A stretch of DNA of 64,000 nucleotides from GCA-2794515 sp033763335 (GTDB lineage: Bacteria > Chloroflexota > Anaerolineae > Aggregatilineales > Phototrophicaceae). Shown one piece after another: positions 26,346 through 35,703 of the stretch (position 1 is its first letter; every line of letters starts with the position of its first letter). The position numbers and the translations under genes were made by a program. Location of the stretch: contig JANRKU010000090.1 in the NCBI GenBank assembly GCA_033763335.1, positions 1-64,000 of the forward strand, given 5' to 3'. The notes under the pieces are model-generated. The model was not told where the DNA came from, ran no database searches, and saw nothing but the letters and a program-made list of their open reading frames with translations.

Positions 26346-27548
26346 ATGGCTCATTTAATTATGCGTAGAGGTCCTGAACCGGGGACGATTTTTCGGTTAA
26401 ATACCCCATTAATTACGATTGGGCGGGGCAACCGTAACACCATTATTATTCATGACAACGAAGTGAGCCGTGAGCATGTCCGCCTAACCCTCACGGATTC
26501 TGGCTATGAAATCCAAGACATGAATTCCAGCAATGGCACATTCATCAATGGGCAAGCCCTAGACGGTGGTACATGGCAATTACAAACCAGTTGCATCATC
26601 GAATTGGGCGATAGCATCACGCTCGAATTTCGTCCGGGTGAACCGGGGACAGATGAACTCCGTAACCCGCGCTCATACGTCGCTACATTTGATGACACCC
26701 AATTTTTGCAATCGTATTTGGTCTATTTGGGACGTGAAGAAGGCGCACAACCCGCCGTATATCCGCTAAATGGCATGAATATCACTGTCGGGCGGTCTAC
26801 AGGCTGTAATATCGTTATTATTGAGCCAGAACTCAGCCGTGAGCATTTTCGGCTCTCATTGGTGGGACGCACCTACTCCATCAGCGATTTAGGCTCGACC
26901 AACGGCACCATCCTCAACAACGAATTATTAGAAGATACCCGCCCACTGAAAAATGGCGACATCATTCAAATTGGTCGCAGTTTACGCTTCCAATTTACCA
27001 ATACGCCAGAACGGTATACATCCGACATTATCACCGACCAATTGGTAGATGAGACCAAAATCGGACCAAAAGCCAAGCGCAAAACCAGCGAATTTGACAC
27101 ACTCTGGATGCACCCTAGCAAAATGCACGATACCAGCAATTTGGTATCGTTGACGAACAATATTTTGGTCAGTTATGCTCGCCCAGATTGGGATAGAGTG
27201 GTCGCCCCTCTCATGAATACCCTCACTGAAGCAGGATTGCCTGTATGGGCAGACCAAGAATGGATGGAAGGCACGCCCGAATGGGAAACCATGACCCAAC
27301 AGGCACGCTTAGAGTGTCCCATGATGATTATCGTCCTTTCGGTGGCGGCACTTCGTAACGAGAATGTGATGAAAAATTGGCGACATTTCCATAACCGCGA
27401 CAAGCCGATTTTCTTGCTCATCAGCGAGCCAATTGACCGTATGCCCGCCGAAGCAACCAACTTACCAAAAATCCAATTTAACCCTGCTGTGCCAGAAATG
27501 GCGTTTAGGCAACTTGCCACAGAAATTAATCGGTTATACGGACGCTAA
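26346..27548 (+). CDS. tandem FHA domain protein with C-terminal TIR domain
   Basis: 400 residues. FHA 1 (about 20-95) shows I-G-R-G-N, S-R-E-H-V and N-S-S-N-G-T-F. FHA 2 (about 140-225) shows V-G-R-S-T, S-R-E-H-F and G-S-T-N-G-T. Both keep the Arg, Ser-x-x-His and Asn needed to bind phosphothreonine. From about 268, L-V-S-Y-A-R-P-D-W opens a TIR-like domain with W-A-D-Q-E-W and a later M-M-I-I-V-L-S. FHA reads a phosphorylated partner; TIR domains either assemble signalosomes or cleave NAD. Here the catalytic Glu is not clearly placed, so a scaffold role is possible. It lies 11 bases before a histidine kinase gene, so the two are probably co-transcribed. Confidence 0.82.
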   Translation: MAHLIMRRGPEPGTIFRLNTPLITIGRGNRNTIIIHDNEVSREHVRLTLTDSGYEIQDMNSSNGTFINGQALDGGTWQLQTSCIIELGDSITLEFRPGEPGTDELRNPRSYVATFDDTQFLQSYLVYLGREEGAQPAVYPLNGMNITVGRSTGCNIVIIEPELSREHFRLSLVGRTYSISDLGSTNGTILNNELLEDTRPLKNGDIIQIGRSLRFQFTNTPERYTSDIITDQLVDETKIGPKAKRKTSEFDTLWMHPSKMHDTSNLVSLTNNILVSYARPDWDRVVAPLMNTLTEAGLPVWADQEWMEGTPEWETMTQQARLECPMMIIVLSVAALRNENVMKNWRHFHNRDKPIFLLISEPIDRMPAEATNLPKIQFNPAVPEMAFRQLATEINRLYGR

Positions 27549-27559
27549 AAAGGGATAGT

Positions 27560-28831
27560 ATGCCAAAGTTTACAGAGGCACTATATCAATTCTCTAAACA
27601 ACTAAATCAAGAAACACATTTAGAGCCTCTTGCGATGATGGTATTGGAACAGGGGGGGAAGTTATGCCACGCCTCACAAGGCTTTTTGGTGTTATTTAAT
27701 CCAAGCGGGTTGCCCACCGAAACCATCTTTTGGGAACTTCCCTCTTTGTCAGATGCCGATAAAGAAGCATGGGATATGTGGCTGTATTCTGGCATGGTGG
27801 GCTTGGTTTATCACACCCAACGGGTGGTCATTTTATCGAATATCACCGTAGACCCGCGATGGGGAACACTTCGCATCAAAGATGTGTTACCAGAAAAAGG
27901 CTCGGCGTTGGGTTTGCCACTGCTTTATAATCAAAAAATGATTGGTGTATTGGTCTTTTTGAATCCCCAAACAGGGCATTTTGAATCGGATATTATCCCT
28001 TTTGCCGATGAAATTGGGGAATTATGTGCGGGGCATATCCATAAAGCCGATTTGCTCCGTTGGACGACCAGCCAAGATGTGCGCGACCAATTGGCACAAT
28101 TTCAGCTCCAACGTGACCTTAGCGCCATGATTTATCATGATTTGCGTGTGCCACTACAAACACTCCGTGCCAGTAGTGGAAAATTGGGAGAATTACTAGC
28201 TAATCATGATGATATTAGCATTCTCAATCTACTACAGGTCAATATCCGCAGTGTGCGCCAATTGCGTCGCTTAGTAGACAATTTGTTGGATTTGGAACGC
28301 CTCGAAACAGGCAAATCATTTATCCAAAAAAGCGATGTCAATCTGCACGACATCATGAGCGATGCGGTGGAATTGGTGCAACCGCTTGCAGTGGAGGCGA
28401 ATCAACATTTTCGGTTCATCGTTGCCAATGACCTACCAACTCTGACAGTGGATGCCGACATGATTTTGCGGGTCATTGTGAACCTTATCGAAAACGCCCT
28501 CAAATACACCCCACAAGGCGGGCAAATTAGCATTGGTGCAAAAATCAAAGATGGCATGGTCTTGGTGAACGTGCAAGATTCTGGCGCAGGGATTCCCAAA
28601 GAATTGCAAGAAGTCATCTTTGAAAAATTCAGTCGCGCTCATCAAGAAACCACCACCCATAAAAGCATTGGCTTGGGACTCACTTTTTGTCGGCTGGCAA
28701 TTGACGCACATGGCGGTAAAATATGGGTCGAAAGCGAAGCAGGCAAAGGCGCAAATTTCATCTTCACCCTACCCCTACCCGCCATTGATGCCGATAGCGA
28801 CACTCAATCGGAATTAGCATCTACAGCATAA
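27560..28831 (+). CDS. soluble GAF-domain histidine kinase
   Basis: 423 residues without membrane segments. A GAF sensor domain occupies about 1-175 (G-L-V-Y-H-T-Q-R-V-V, L-G-L-P-L). HisKA follows with phosphoacceptor H in M-I-Y-H-D-L-R-V-P-L (near 193). The HATPase has N-L-I-E-N-A-L-K-Y, D-S-G-A-G-I-P and S-I-G-L-G-L-T-F. It is co-transcribed with the FHA-TIR gene, with an AGGGATAGT ribosome site in the 11-base gap. No response regulator is adjacent. Confidence 0.92.
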   Translation: MPKFTEALYQFSKQLNQETHLEPLAMMVLEQGGKLCHASQGFLVLFNPSGLPTETIFWELPSLSDADKEAWDMWLYSGMVGLVYHTQRVVILSNITVDPRWGTLRIKDVLPEKGSALGLPLLYNQKMIGVLVFLNPQTGHFESDIIPFADEIGELCAGHIHKADLLRWTTSQDVRDQLAQFQLQRDLSAMIYHDLRVPLQTLRASSGKLGELLANHDDISILNLLQVNIRSVRQLRRLVDNLLDLERLETGKSFIQKSDVNLHDIMSDAVELVQPLAVEANQHFRFIVANDLPTLTVDADMILRVIVNLIENALKYTPQGGQISIGAKIKDGMVLVNVQDSGAGIPKELQEVIFEKFSRAHQETTTHKSIGLGLTFCRLAIDAHGGKIWVESEAGKGANFIFTLPLPAIDADSDTQSELASTA

Positions 28832-28892
28832 TATCGGTTGATGTGAAATATCTTGATTGGTAGACACTCATTTTATCTCGTTAATGTATTTC

Positions 28893-29073
28893 GCTAGAGA
28901 TTCAAAATCTCTAGCTAGTCGAATAAAGTCCACTAAAGGGGCTAAAACCCAGTCTCAAAAAGAGGTACACTTCAGTGGAAGAGGTTTAATGCCAATTTTG
29001 TGGAAAAAACAGGTCAAATCAGCCCCTTTAGTGGGCTTCAAAATCGAATAGCCATAGGTTTTGAACCTATGGC
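28893..29073. mobile_element. MITE-like 181-bp element with long inverted ends
   Basis: The left end (28893-28943) and right end (29021-29073, read in complement) match over about 50 bases. Each starts with a perfect 10-bp hairpin around a CAAAA-type centre and then shares CACTAAAGGGGCT. The two terminal hairpins differ in sequence but keep pairing (compensatory changes). The 77-base centre has no ORF. It fills the 300-base gap between the GAF kinase and the next gene. A non-autonomous transposable element or structured RNA is likely; no transposase is in the window. Confidence 0.55.
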
Positions 29074-29131
29074 GGGGCAAAGTCGCCCTATTTTGCCAAT
29101 TTAATTTCACATTAGGCATAATATAGGATTA

Positions 29132-29716
29132 ATGGACACAAACATTCAGACCGATTTATCACAATTACGTATTTCTGCCCAACAACGCGAATGGGGAACA
29201 TCTCAGGATACCCTCAAACGGTTGTTGACCCACCTAGACCCACTTATTGCGGTCTCCATTGGCGCACCCCTATTCGAGACATTTTTGCCAAAATTTGAGG
29301 CGTTATATCCCGAAGCACGATGGGTACGCGAAATTTTATTGACAGTCATTGTTTATGGCTCGGCATCCGATGACCTGCCTGTGAATAGCATCCCACAATT
29401 TCCAAATGCGGGGTGCGCTCATTTTTTATTGGCAATATTCGATTTAGCGCGGTCTGTTCAGAGCCAATATACCCATTTTGAGAAATATAGTCATATCACC
29501 AACGCCGTTGCCAATATCATTTTGGCACATCTGCAATATGACCATTTTCGCTATCGTCCAGATTCATACGCTGTTCTGCGTGATGAATCCACCCCATTAG
29601 AAGAACGAGAACGCATCCAATTCAATTTTTGGATGAACCCACAAGTGGCATCTGCCGATAGTGGTTATTGGTTGGATGTTGCCAATCGGCTCGAAAGCGC
29701 GTTAAATAATAGATAA
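29132..29716 (+). CDS. hypothetical protein
   Basis: 194 residues, soluble and mostly helical by composition, with several Leu- and aromatic-rich amphipathic stretches. No domain is recognised. It begins with ATG 27 bases after an AGGC tract and stands alone between the MITE-like element and metH. Confidence 0.6.
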   Translation: MDTNIQTDLSQLRISAQQREWGTSQDTLKRLLTHLDPLIAVSIGAPLFETFLPKFEALYPEARWVREILLTVIVYGSASDDLPVNSIPQFPNAGCAHFLLAIFDLARSVQSQYTHFEKYSHITNAVANIILAHLQYDHFRYRPDSYAVLRDESTPLEERERIQFNFWMNPQVASADSGYWLDVANRLESALNNR

Positions 29717-29884
29717 GTAATTGCAATGGAGGGATAACGATATAGGCACAATTGCGCTACAATAAAACTACATAGAAAGCCTCAAACGCAAAACATGGTA
29801 AAATTCCCGTTATTTATCCCAACCATATCCCAATTTGTGAAATAATCGTCAGTATTAGACTATAAAGAAAGAGACCCCCAACTG

Positions 29885-32800
29885 ATGTTGAACAACCGAA
29901 CCTATACCAATCGTCGTTATCTCGATGCAATCGCAGACCATGTGGTCATCTTTGATGGTGCCATGGGGACGAGTATCCAACGGTATAACCTCACCGCCGA
30001 AGATTATGGTGGCGAACATCTCAATGGCTGTGTGGATTATTTGGTCATCACCCGCCCTGATGTCATCGGCGAAATTCACGCCTCCTTCCTCGCAGTGGGG
30101 AGCGAAGTGGTCGAGACCAACACCTTCCGTAGCAATCGCTGGACACTCGGTGAATATGGTCTGGCGGATAGAACACTCGAAATCAACCGCGCCGCCGCAC
30201 AATTGGCGCGAAGCGTATGTGACCGTTTTGAAAAAGAGACGGGTATCCCCCGTTTTGTGGCGGGTAGTATTGGACCCAGTGGCAAATTACCCTCTGGCGA
30301 TGACCCAGAATTAAGCAATGTCTCGTTTGACCAATTGGCAACCCTCTTCTATGAGCAAGCACAAGGCTTGGTCGAAGGTGGCGTGGATTTACTGCTCATC
30401 GAGACCAGCCAAGACATTTTAGAGGTCAAAGCCGCCGTCTATGGCATCAACAAATATTTTGCAGATTCGGGCAATCGTGTCCCGTTACAAGTGCAAATCA
30501 CGCTCGATATTAGCGGACGTATGTTATTTGGTACAGATATTGCGGGTGCAACCGTCACCCTAGAATCCATGCCCATTGATGTCATTGGCATGAATTGTTC
30601 CACTGGACCCGAATATATGCGCCAACCGATTCAATATCTGGTGGAGCGTTCTCGCTTCCCCATCAGCGTATTGCCAAACGCAGGCTTGCCCATCAATGTG
30701 GATGGCGAAGCCGTCTATCCCATGACCCCAGAGCCATTTAGCGATATGGTATCCGAATTTACCCGTTGGGGTGTGAATGTGGTCGGCGGGTGCTGTGGCA
30801 CTCAACCACCCCATTTGGCGCAATTATACGAAAAAATCAATGGCTACACCTATCAAGCCTATGTGGATGCGCTCAAAACAGGCAATCCACTCAAGCGCCA
30901 AGCACCAAAACAACGTGAAATCCAACACGAGGCACAAGCCTCATCGGGCATGACTGCCACGCGCATGATACAAAATCCGGGACCCACACTCATCGGGGAA
31001 CGGGTCAATAGTCAGGGTAGCCGTAAGGTCAAGCGCCTGTTATTAGATGATGATTACGATAGCATCGTGCAAATCGCGGTGGAGCAAGTCAATAGCGGGG
31101 CGCACATGCTCGATGTGTGTGTGGCGCTCACAGAACGCGATGATGAGCGCGTACAAATGGAAAAACTCGTCAAAAAATTGGCGATGTCGGTCGAAGTGCC
31201 ATTGATTATTGATACCACCGAAGTCAATGTGGCAGAAGCGGCATTGGCACTCTATCCCGGACGCGCCATCGTCAACGGGAATAATCTTGAAAATGGGCGT
31301 GAACGCATTGATAAAATTTTGCCCATCGTCAAAAAATATGGCGCTGGCGTGCTTTCGATGACCATTGACGAAGAAGGCATGGCACACACCCGCGACAAAA
31401 AATTCGCCATCGCCAAACGCATCACCGATATTGCCGTGAATGAATTTGGCTTGTCGCCAGAAGATTTAATCTATGACACGCTCACCTTCCCCCTCACCAC
31501 AGGGCAAGAAGATTTGCGGAATGATGCCGTAGAGACCATCGAAGCCATCCGCCTCATCAAACAACACCTCCCGGGTGTGATGACGGCGCTCGGTGTGAGC
31601 AATGTCAGTTTTGGTGTCACCCCTGCGGCGCGTGGCGTGTTGAATAGCGTGTTTTTGTATCATGCGGTACAAGCAGGCTTGGATATGGCAATTGTGAACC
31701 CTGCCCATATCACACCCTATTCAGAAATTCCCGATGACCAACGCAAATTGGCGAATGACCTCATCTATAACACCGACCAAGATGCGCTCCCCCGTTTTAT
31801 TCAATATTTTGAACAAAACGATGTGCAATTAGCGGGACAAGAAACCGTAGACCCCACTGCCGATATGACCGCAGAAGAAGCCTTACATTGGCAAATCGTC
31901 CACCGCAAAAAAGACGGTGTGGAAAAATTGATAGACACCGCCCTCACCCGCCATGACCCCGTGACCGTGTTGAATAATGTTTTATTACCCGCCATGAAAG
32001 AAGTCGGGGATAAATTCGGCGCTGGGGAACTCATTTTGCCCTTTGTGTTGCAATCGGCAGAGGTGATGAAGAAAACTGTCGCCTATCTCGAACAATTCAT
32101 GGATAAAGTGGAAGGCGTGACCAAAGGGACGGTTGTGCTGGCAACGGTGTATGGTGATGTACATGATATTGGCAAAAATTTGGTCAAGACCATTTTGACC
32201 AATAATGGCTATACGGTGCATGATTTGGGCAAACAAGTCCCCGCCAATACCATCATCGAAAAGGCACTGGAATACAAAGCCGATGCCATTGGGCTTTCGG
32301 CATTATTGGTCAGCACATCCAAACAAATGCCCCTCATCGTCAACGAATTGGGTCGTAGAGGGCTAAAATTGCCCGTGTTGATTGGTGGCGCGGCGATTAA
32401 TCGGCGCTTTGGTCGGCGGATTTTGTTCTTAGAAGAGAGCAAAGCCCCTTATGAACCGGGTGTGTTCTATTGCACCGATGCCTTTGAAGGCTTGGCGGTG
32501 ATGGACAAATTGGTCAGCCCAGACCGCGCCCAATTTGTGCAACAAGTCATCACCGAAGCAGAAGAAGAAATCAACAAGCCCGCCCGTAGAGGGCGTGCAG
32601 GCGGTGATATGGTTAAAACCGTACAACCCGCCCCAGATTTACCAACACCGCCCTTCTGGGGGTCAAAATTGGTCAATTACATGCCCTTAGAGGTGGTCTT
32701 GCAACATCTCCACAAACCCGAATTGTTCCGCCTGAGTTGGGGCGCAAAAAATTCGCGCGGGGATGAATGGGTCAAACTGGAAGCCGAATTTGAAGCCCGT

Positions 32801-33460
32801 CTGGAAAAAATGAGTCGCGCCGCTTTGCGTGATAAATCATTGTTGCCACAAGCTGTTTATGGCTATTTCCCCGCCAACAGTGATGGCGATAGCCTCATTA
32901 TTTGGGATGCGGATGAATTTGCTAAATCTGGGAAAAAGGTAGAAAAAGAACGCTTCACCTTCCCACGCCAATCCACAGGGGAATTTTTGTGCATCAGCGA
33001 TTATTATGCCCCAGTCGAATCGGGCTTGGTGGATGTGGTCGCCTTACAAGCGGTGACGGTGGGCGAAGTCGCCAGTGAAGCCTTTGAGAAATTGCAACAG
33101 GTAGATAGTTATAGCGAAGCCTATTTCTTTCATGGACTCGCTGTACAAGCGGCAGAAGCCACCGCCAATTATATGACGGTGCATATCCGCAAAGAATTGG
33201 GCATCGCAGAAAATCGTGGCAAACGCTATAGCTGGGGATACCCCGCCTGTCCAGAATTATCTGACCATCAAATTGTGTGGCGGTTGTTGCCCCAAACAGC
33301 AGAAATCAACCTCACATTGACCGAAGAGAGTTTCCAGATTGTGCCAGAACAAAGCACCGCCGCCATCTTTGCCCATCACCCCGATGCAAAATATTATGGG
33401 GTGGGCAATTTGGATAGAAGCGAGCAAATTCTTGGCGCATTAGAGCCAGAAAACGCCTAA
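29885..33460 (+). CDS. metH: cobalamin-dependent methionine synthase
   Basis: 1191 residues with the full four-module layout. The homocysteine-binding barrel (1 to about 330) has G-M-N-C near 237 and G-G-C-C-G near 300 for zinc. The methyltetrahydrofolate barrel (about 350-640) contains N-S-Q-G-S-R and I-D-T-T-E. The cap and B12 domain carry D-V-H-D-I-G near 757, with His as the lower cobalt ligand. The C-terminal activation domain is marked by Y-S-W-G-Y-P-A-C-P. It methylates homocysteine using methyl-THF. No cobalamin or SAM riboswitch consensus is seen in the 168-base leader. Confidence 0.96.
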   Translation: MLNNRTYTNRRYLDAIADHVVIFDGAMGTSIQRYNLTAEDYGGEHLNGCVDYLVITRPDVIGEIHASFLAVGSEVVETNTFRSNRWTLGEYGLADRTLEINRAAAQLARSVCDRFEKETGIPRFVAGSIGPSGKLPSGDDPELSNVSFDQLATLFYEQAQGLVEGGVDLLLIETSQDILEVKAAVYGINKYFADSGNRVPLQVQITLDISGRMLFGTDIAGATVTLESMPIDVIGMNCSTGPEYMRQPIQYLVERSRFPISVLPNAGLPINVDGEAVYPMTPEPFSDMVSEFTRWGVNVVGGCCGTQPPHLAQLYEKINGYTYQAYVDALKTGNPLKRQAPKQREIQHEAQASSGMTATRMIQNPGPTLIGERVNSQGSRKVKRLLLDDDYDSIVQIAVEQVNSGAHMLDVCVALTERDDERVQMEKLVKKLAMSVEVPLIIDTTEVNVAEAALALYPGRAIVNGNNLENGRERIDKILPIVKKYGAGVLSMTIDEEGMAHTRDKKFAIAKRITDIAVNEFGLSPEDLIYDTLTFPLTTGQEDLRNDAVETIEAIRLIKQHLPGVMTALGVSNVSFGVTPAARGVLNSVFLYHAVQAGLDMAIVNPAHITPYSEIPDDQRKLANDLIYNTDQDALPRFIQYFEQNDVQLAGQETVDPTADMTAEEALHWQIVHRKKDGVEKLIDTALTRHDPVTVLNNVLLPAMKEVGDKFGAGELILPFVLQSAEVMKKTVAYLEQFMDKVEGVTKGTVVLATVYGDVHDIGKNLVKTILTNNGYTVHDLGKQVPANTIIEKALEYKADAIGLSALLVSTSKQMPLIVNELGRRGLKLPVLIGGAAINRRFGRRILFLEESKAPYEPGVFYCTDAFEGLAVMDKLVSPDRAQFVQQVITEAEEEINKPARRGRAGGDMVKTVQPAPDLPTPPFWGSKLVNYMPLEVVLQHLHKPELFRLSWGAKNSRGDEWVKLEAEFEARLEKMSRAALRDKSLLPQAVYGYFPANSDGDSLIIWDADEFAKSGKKVEKERFTFPRQSTGEFLCISDYYAPVESGLVDVVALQAVTVGEVASEAFEKLQQVDSYSEAYFFHGLAVQAAEATANYMTVHIRKELGIAENRGKRYSWGYPACPELSDHQIVWRLLPQTAEINLTLTEESFQIVPEQSTAAIFAHHPDAKYYGVGNLDRSEQILGALEPENA

Positions 33461-33476
33461 GAATTACCTGTTTTTA

Positions 33477-33575
33477 GTGGCGGACATACGAGGCTAATGC
33501 CTCTAGTCCGCCATTACACCCATAAAACTGGGGTTTTGTAATGGACGACTAGCGCAAAGCGCGTATGTCGTCCAC
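33477..33575. repeat. BIME-like pair of inverted REP units, copy 2
   Basis: Homologous to 22548-22661: left unit GTGGCGGACATACGAG... with CTCTAGTCCGCC, right unit GTAATGGACGACTAG... ending GTATGTCGTCCAC. It sits 16 bases after metH and 22 before the OLD nuclease start. Confidence 0.75.
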
Positions 33576-33597
33576 AAAATATTTCGGAGATACTATC

Positions 33598-35232
33598 ATG
33601 CCCACCACCCTGCATAAACTCATCATTCGCAATTTTAAGCAATTCGATGAGATTGAAATCGAATTGGGCAATACCGTTGTGTTTGTGGGTCCAAACAACA
33701 GTGGCAAAACCACCGCGTTGCAGGCATTGAGTTTGTGGCATATCGGTGTGCAAAAATGGCTTGCACAAAAAGGGGGGAAACGCACTCGCATACCGATTAA
33801 TCGCAAAGATTTATTTTCCATCCCAAATACAAGTGCGCGGATGCTATGGCGCAATTTGACCACCCAAAAGCAAGGTATTAAAAAAGATGTTTTTGATATT
33901 AGTATCACTTTAGAAGCCATCACCAATGGTAAGCAATGGCGATGTGGCATGGAATTTCGGTTTGATAACAATGAATCTTTTTATTGCACCCCTATCAAAA
34001 TTGAAGGACAAGAACCCGCAATTCCAGATGAAGCTAAAAATCTTAAAGTCGCATTTTTACCGATTATGGCAGGTTTATCGGTTATTGAACCAAGGGTTGA
34101 TGCTGAATTTATTGAGAGATTAATCGGTGAAGGTCGTACAGCAGAAGTGCTTCGCAATATGTGTTATTTGGTCTATCAGACACCATATTGGGATGAATTA
34201 GTTAACACCATCAAAAAGCAATTTGGCATCATTCTACAAGAACCACACTTAGACGGTGGTACAATCACGCTTGAATATAAAACACGCGAGGGAATTGTAT
34301 TGGATTTACTCGCATCTGGTAGTGGGGTGCGCCAAACATTATTCATCTTGGCACATTTATATCTCAATCAAAATGTCATTCTATTATTAGATGAACCCGA
34401 TGCCCATCTCGAAATTATACGCCAACGGCAAATCTACGACTTAATTAACGATGTTGCCAAGCAACAAAATTCACAGGTGATTATCGCCAGTCATTCTGAG
34501 ATTATTCTTGATAAAGCCACTGAAAATGATATTGTCATTGCTTTTGTCGGTAAACCACATCGTACCAATGATAGAGCAAGTCAACTCAGAAAAGCCCTAC
34601 GCGACATATCAGGGGAAGATTACTATAGGGCAGAAATTACAGGCTGGGTTTTATATTTAGAGGGCGAAACCGATTTAAGTATTATGAGGGCGTTTGCAAA
34701 GCAACTCAACCACCCAGTTCTACCGGAATTAGAAAAGGTATTTTTCCATCCCATAAGGCAAAATGAACCAATTATTGGGCGGGAGCATTTTCGTGGTTTA
34801 CGAGAAGCAAAACCAGATTTAATCGGTTTCATCCTTGTAGATAATATCAAAAAAGAGCTTCAAAGAAATATTGAATTAGTCGAGATGATGTGGAAAAGGC
34901 GTGAAATTGAGAATTATATTGCATTACCAGAGGTATTATTGGCTTATGCAGGCGTTAATCATGAGGTAATGAATACCCTTCTCAAGAGACGTTTGTCATT
35001 AGATGCACTTGAGAATTTTGAAGATATTTGGTGGTATGAGACAAAATTAAGCGACTTTTTAGACCGTCTTTTCAAAGATTATTTTGCAGAAATTAACCTG
35101 TCTAATCAAATAAATAAGACAAATTATCATATTCTGGCAGATTATCTCACCCCAGAGCAAGTTCATCCCGAAATTATCGAAAAATTAGACGCAATTTATG
35201 AAGTGGCAAAACGCGCAAAACCCCGCACATAA
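33598..35232 (+). CDS. OLD-family ATP-dependent endonuclease
   Basis: 544 residues from an ATG with CGGAGA upstream. An AAA/ABC-type ATPase has Walker A G-P-N-N-S-G-K-T near 31-38 and Walker B L-L-L-L-D-E-P-D-A-H-L near 262. It is followed by a TOPRIM domain with L-Y-L-E-G-E-T-D near 355 and a later D in F-I-L-V-D-N. OLD nucleases nick or cut DNA in an ATP-gated manner and include phage P2 Old and GajA of Gabija. No GajB-like helicase or other partner is adjacent, so it looks like an orphan (class 1) OLD protein. REP units lie on both sides of the gene. Confidence 0.87.
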   Translation: MPTTLHKLIIRNFKQFDEIEIELGNTVVFVGPNNSGKTTALQALSLWHIGVQKWLAQKGGKRTRIPINRKDLFSIPNTSARMLWRNLTTQKQGIKKDVFDISITLEAITNGKQWRCGMEFRFDNNESFYCTPIKIEGQEPAIPDEAKNLKVAFLPIMAGLSVIEPRVDAEFIERLIGEGRTAEVLRNMCYLVYQTPYWDELVNTIKKQFGIILQEPHLDGGTITLEYKTREGIVLDLLASGSGVRQTLFILAHLYLNQNVILLLDEPDAHLEIIRQRQIYDLINDVAKQQNSQVIIASHSEIILDKATENDIVIAFVGKPHRTNDRASQLRKALRDISGEDYYRAEITGWVLYLEGETDLSIMRAFAKQLNHPVLPELEKVFFHPIRQNEPIIGREHFRGLREAKPDLIGFILVDNIKKELQRNIELVEMMWKRREIENYIALPEVLLAYAGVNHEVMNTLLKRRLSLDALENFEDIWWYETKLSDFLDRLFKDYFAEINLSNQINKTNYHILADYLTPEQVHPEIIEKLDAIYEVAKRAKPRT

Positions 35233-35240
35233 ATTTGTAC

Positions 35241-35270
35241 TGGCGGATTAGCAATAGCGTATATCCGCCA
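35241..35270. repeat. solitary REP-like hairpin
   Basis: An 8-bp stem TGGCGGAT / ATCCGCCA enclosing TAGC...GCGTAT, related to the units at 22548 and 33477. It lies between convergent genes and may serve as a terminator. Confidence 0.65.
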
Positions 35271-35271
35271 T

Positions 35272-35703
35272 TTATAACTCGTAAATCGTCACGTCCAATT
35301 TGGTCTTATCCAGCCAAATCGCCAATACTTGACGGATTTCTGCCCATTCGTATGGGTTGCCCAGTGGGGCTATGGCAAGGCTTTTTATCCCCAACAACGG
35401 GTATTCTCGCGCAATCCGAATCGCATTGGCTTGCACATAGCGCAGTCGTGTCGCCCCTACTGACGAATCCCGTACCGCCATAAACATCAATTGAGGCGTA
35501 TTTTCACGCCAAAGCCATAAGTCTCCTGCTTTTATCCGCCCTGCCCGACATTGTTTTTGATACATAGCAAAAGCAGGTGCATAGGTCTGCATGAGGCGGG
35601 TTTCAAATACCCCTAATTCGGTGCGACCACGCGCATTATGCCCAAATGCCAATACTTGGGCGGTGGTCGCTAGTGGGTCTCCTATGACGAATTGAACAGG
35701 CAT
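35272..35703 (-). CDS. macro-domain-like protein
   Basis: 143 residues. The opening V-I-G-D-P-L-A-T-T-A-Q-V-L-A-F-G-H-N-A-R-G and the later A-I-A-P-L-G-N resemble ADP-ribose-binding macro domains (G-D-A/I-T, N-x-x-G, and A-x-P-x-x-G loops). A role in recognising or removing ADP-ribose is possible. It shares one base with the preceding DUF5667 gene (TAATG), so the sigma factor, DUF5667 and this protein are co-translated. The fold match is by eye only. Confidence 0.5.
   Translation of the reverse strand: MPVQFVIGDPLATTAQVLAFGHNARGRTELGVFETRLMQTYAPAFAMYQKQCRAGRIKAGDLWLWRENTPQLMFMAVRDSSVGATRLRYVQANAIRIAREYPLLGIKSLAIAPLGNPYEWAEIRQVLAIWLDKTKLDVTIYEL

Noticed and set aside
29717..29884. Cobalamin or SAM riboswitch before metH
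   Set aside because: The 168-base leader lacks the conserved B12-box or S-box sequences that I could check by eye.
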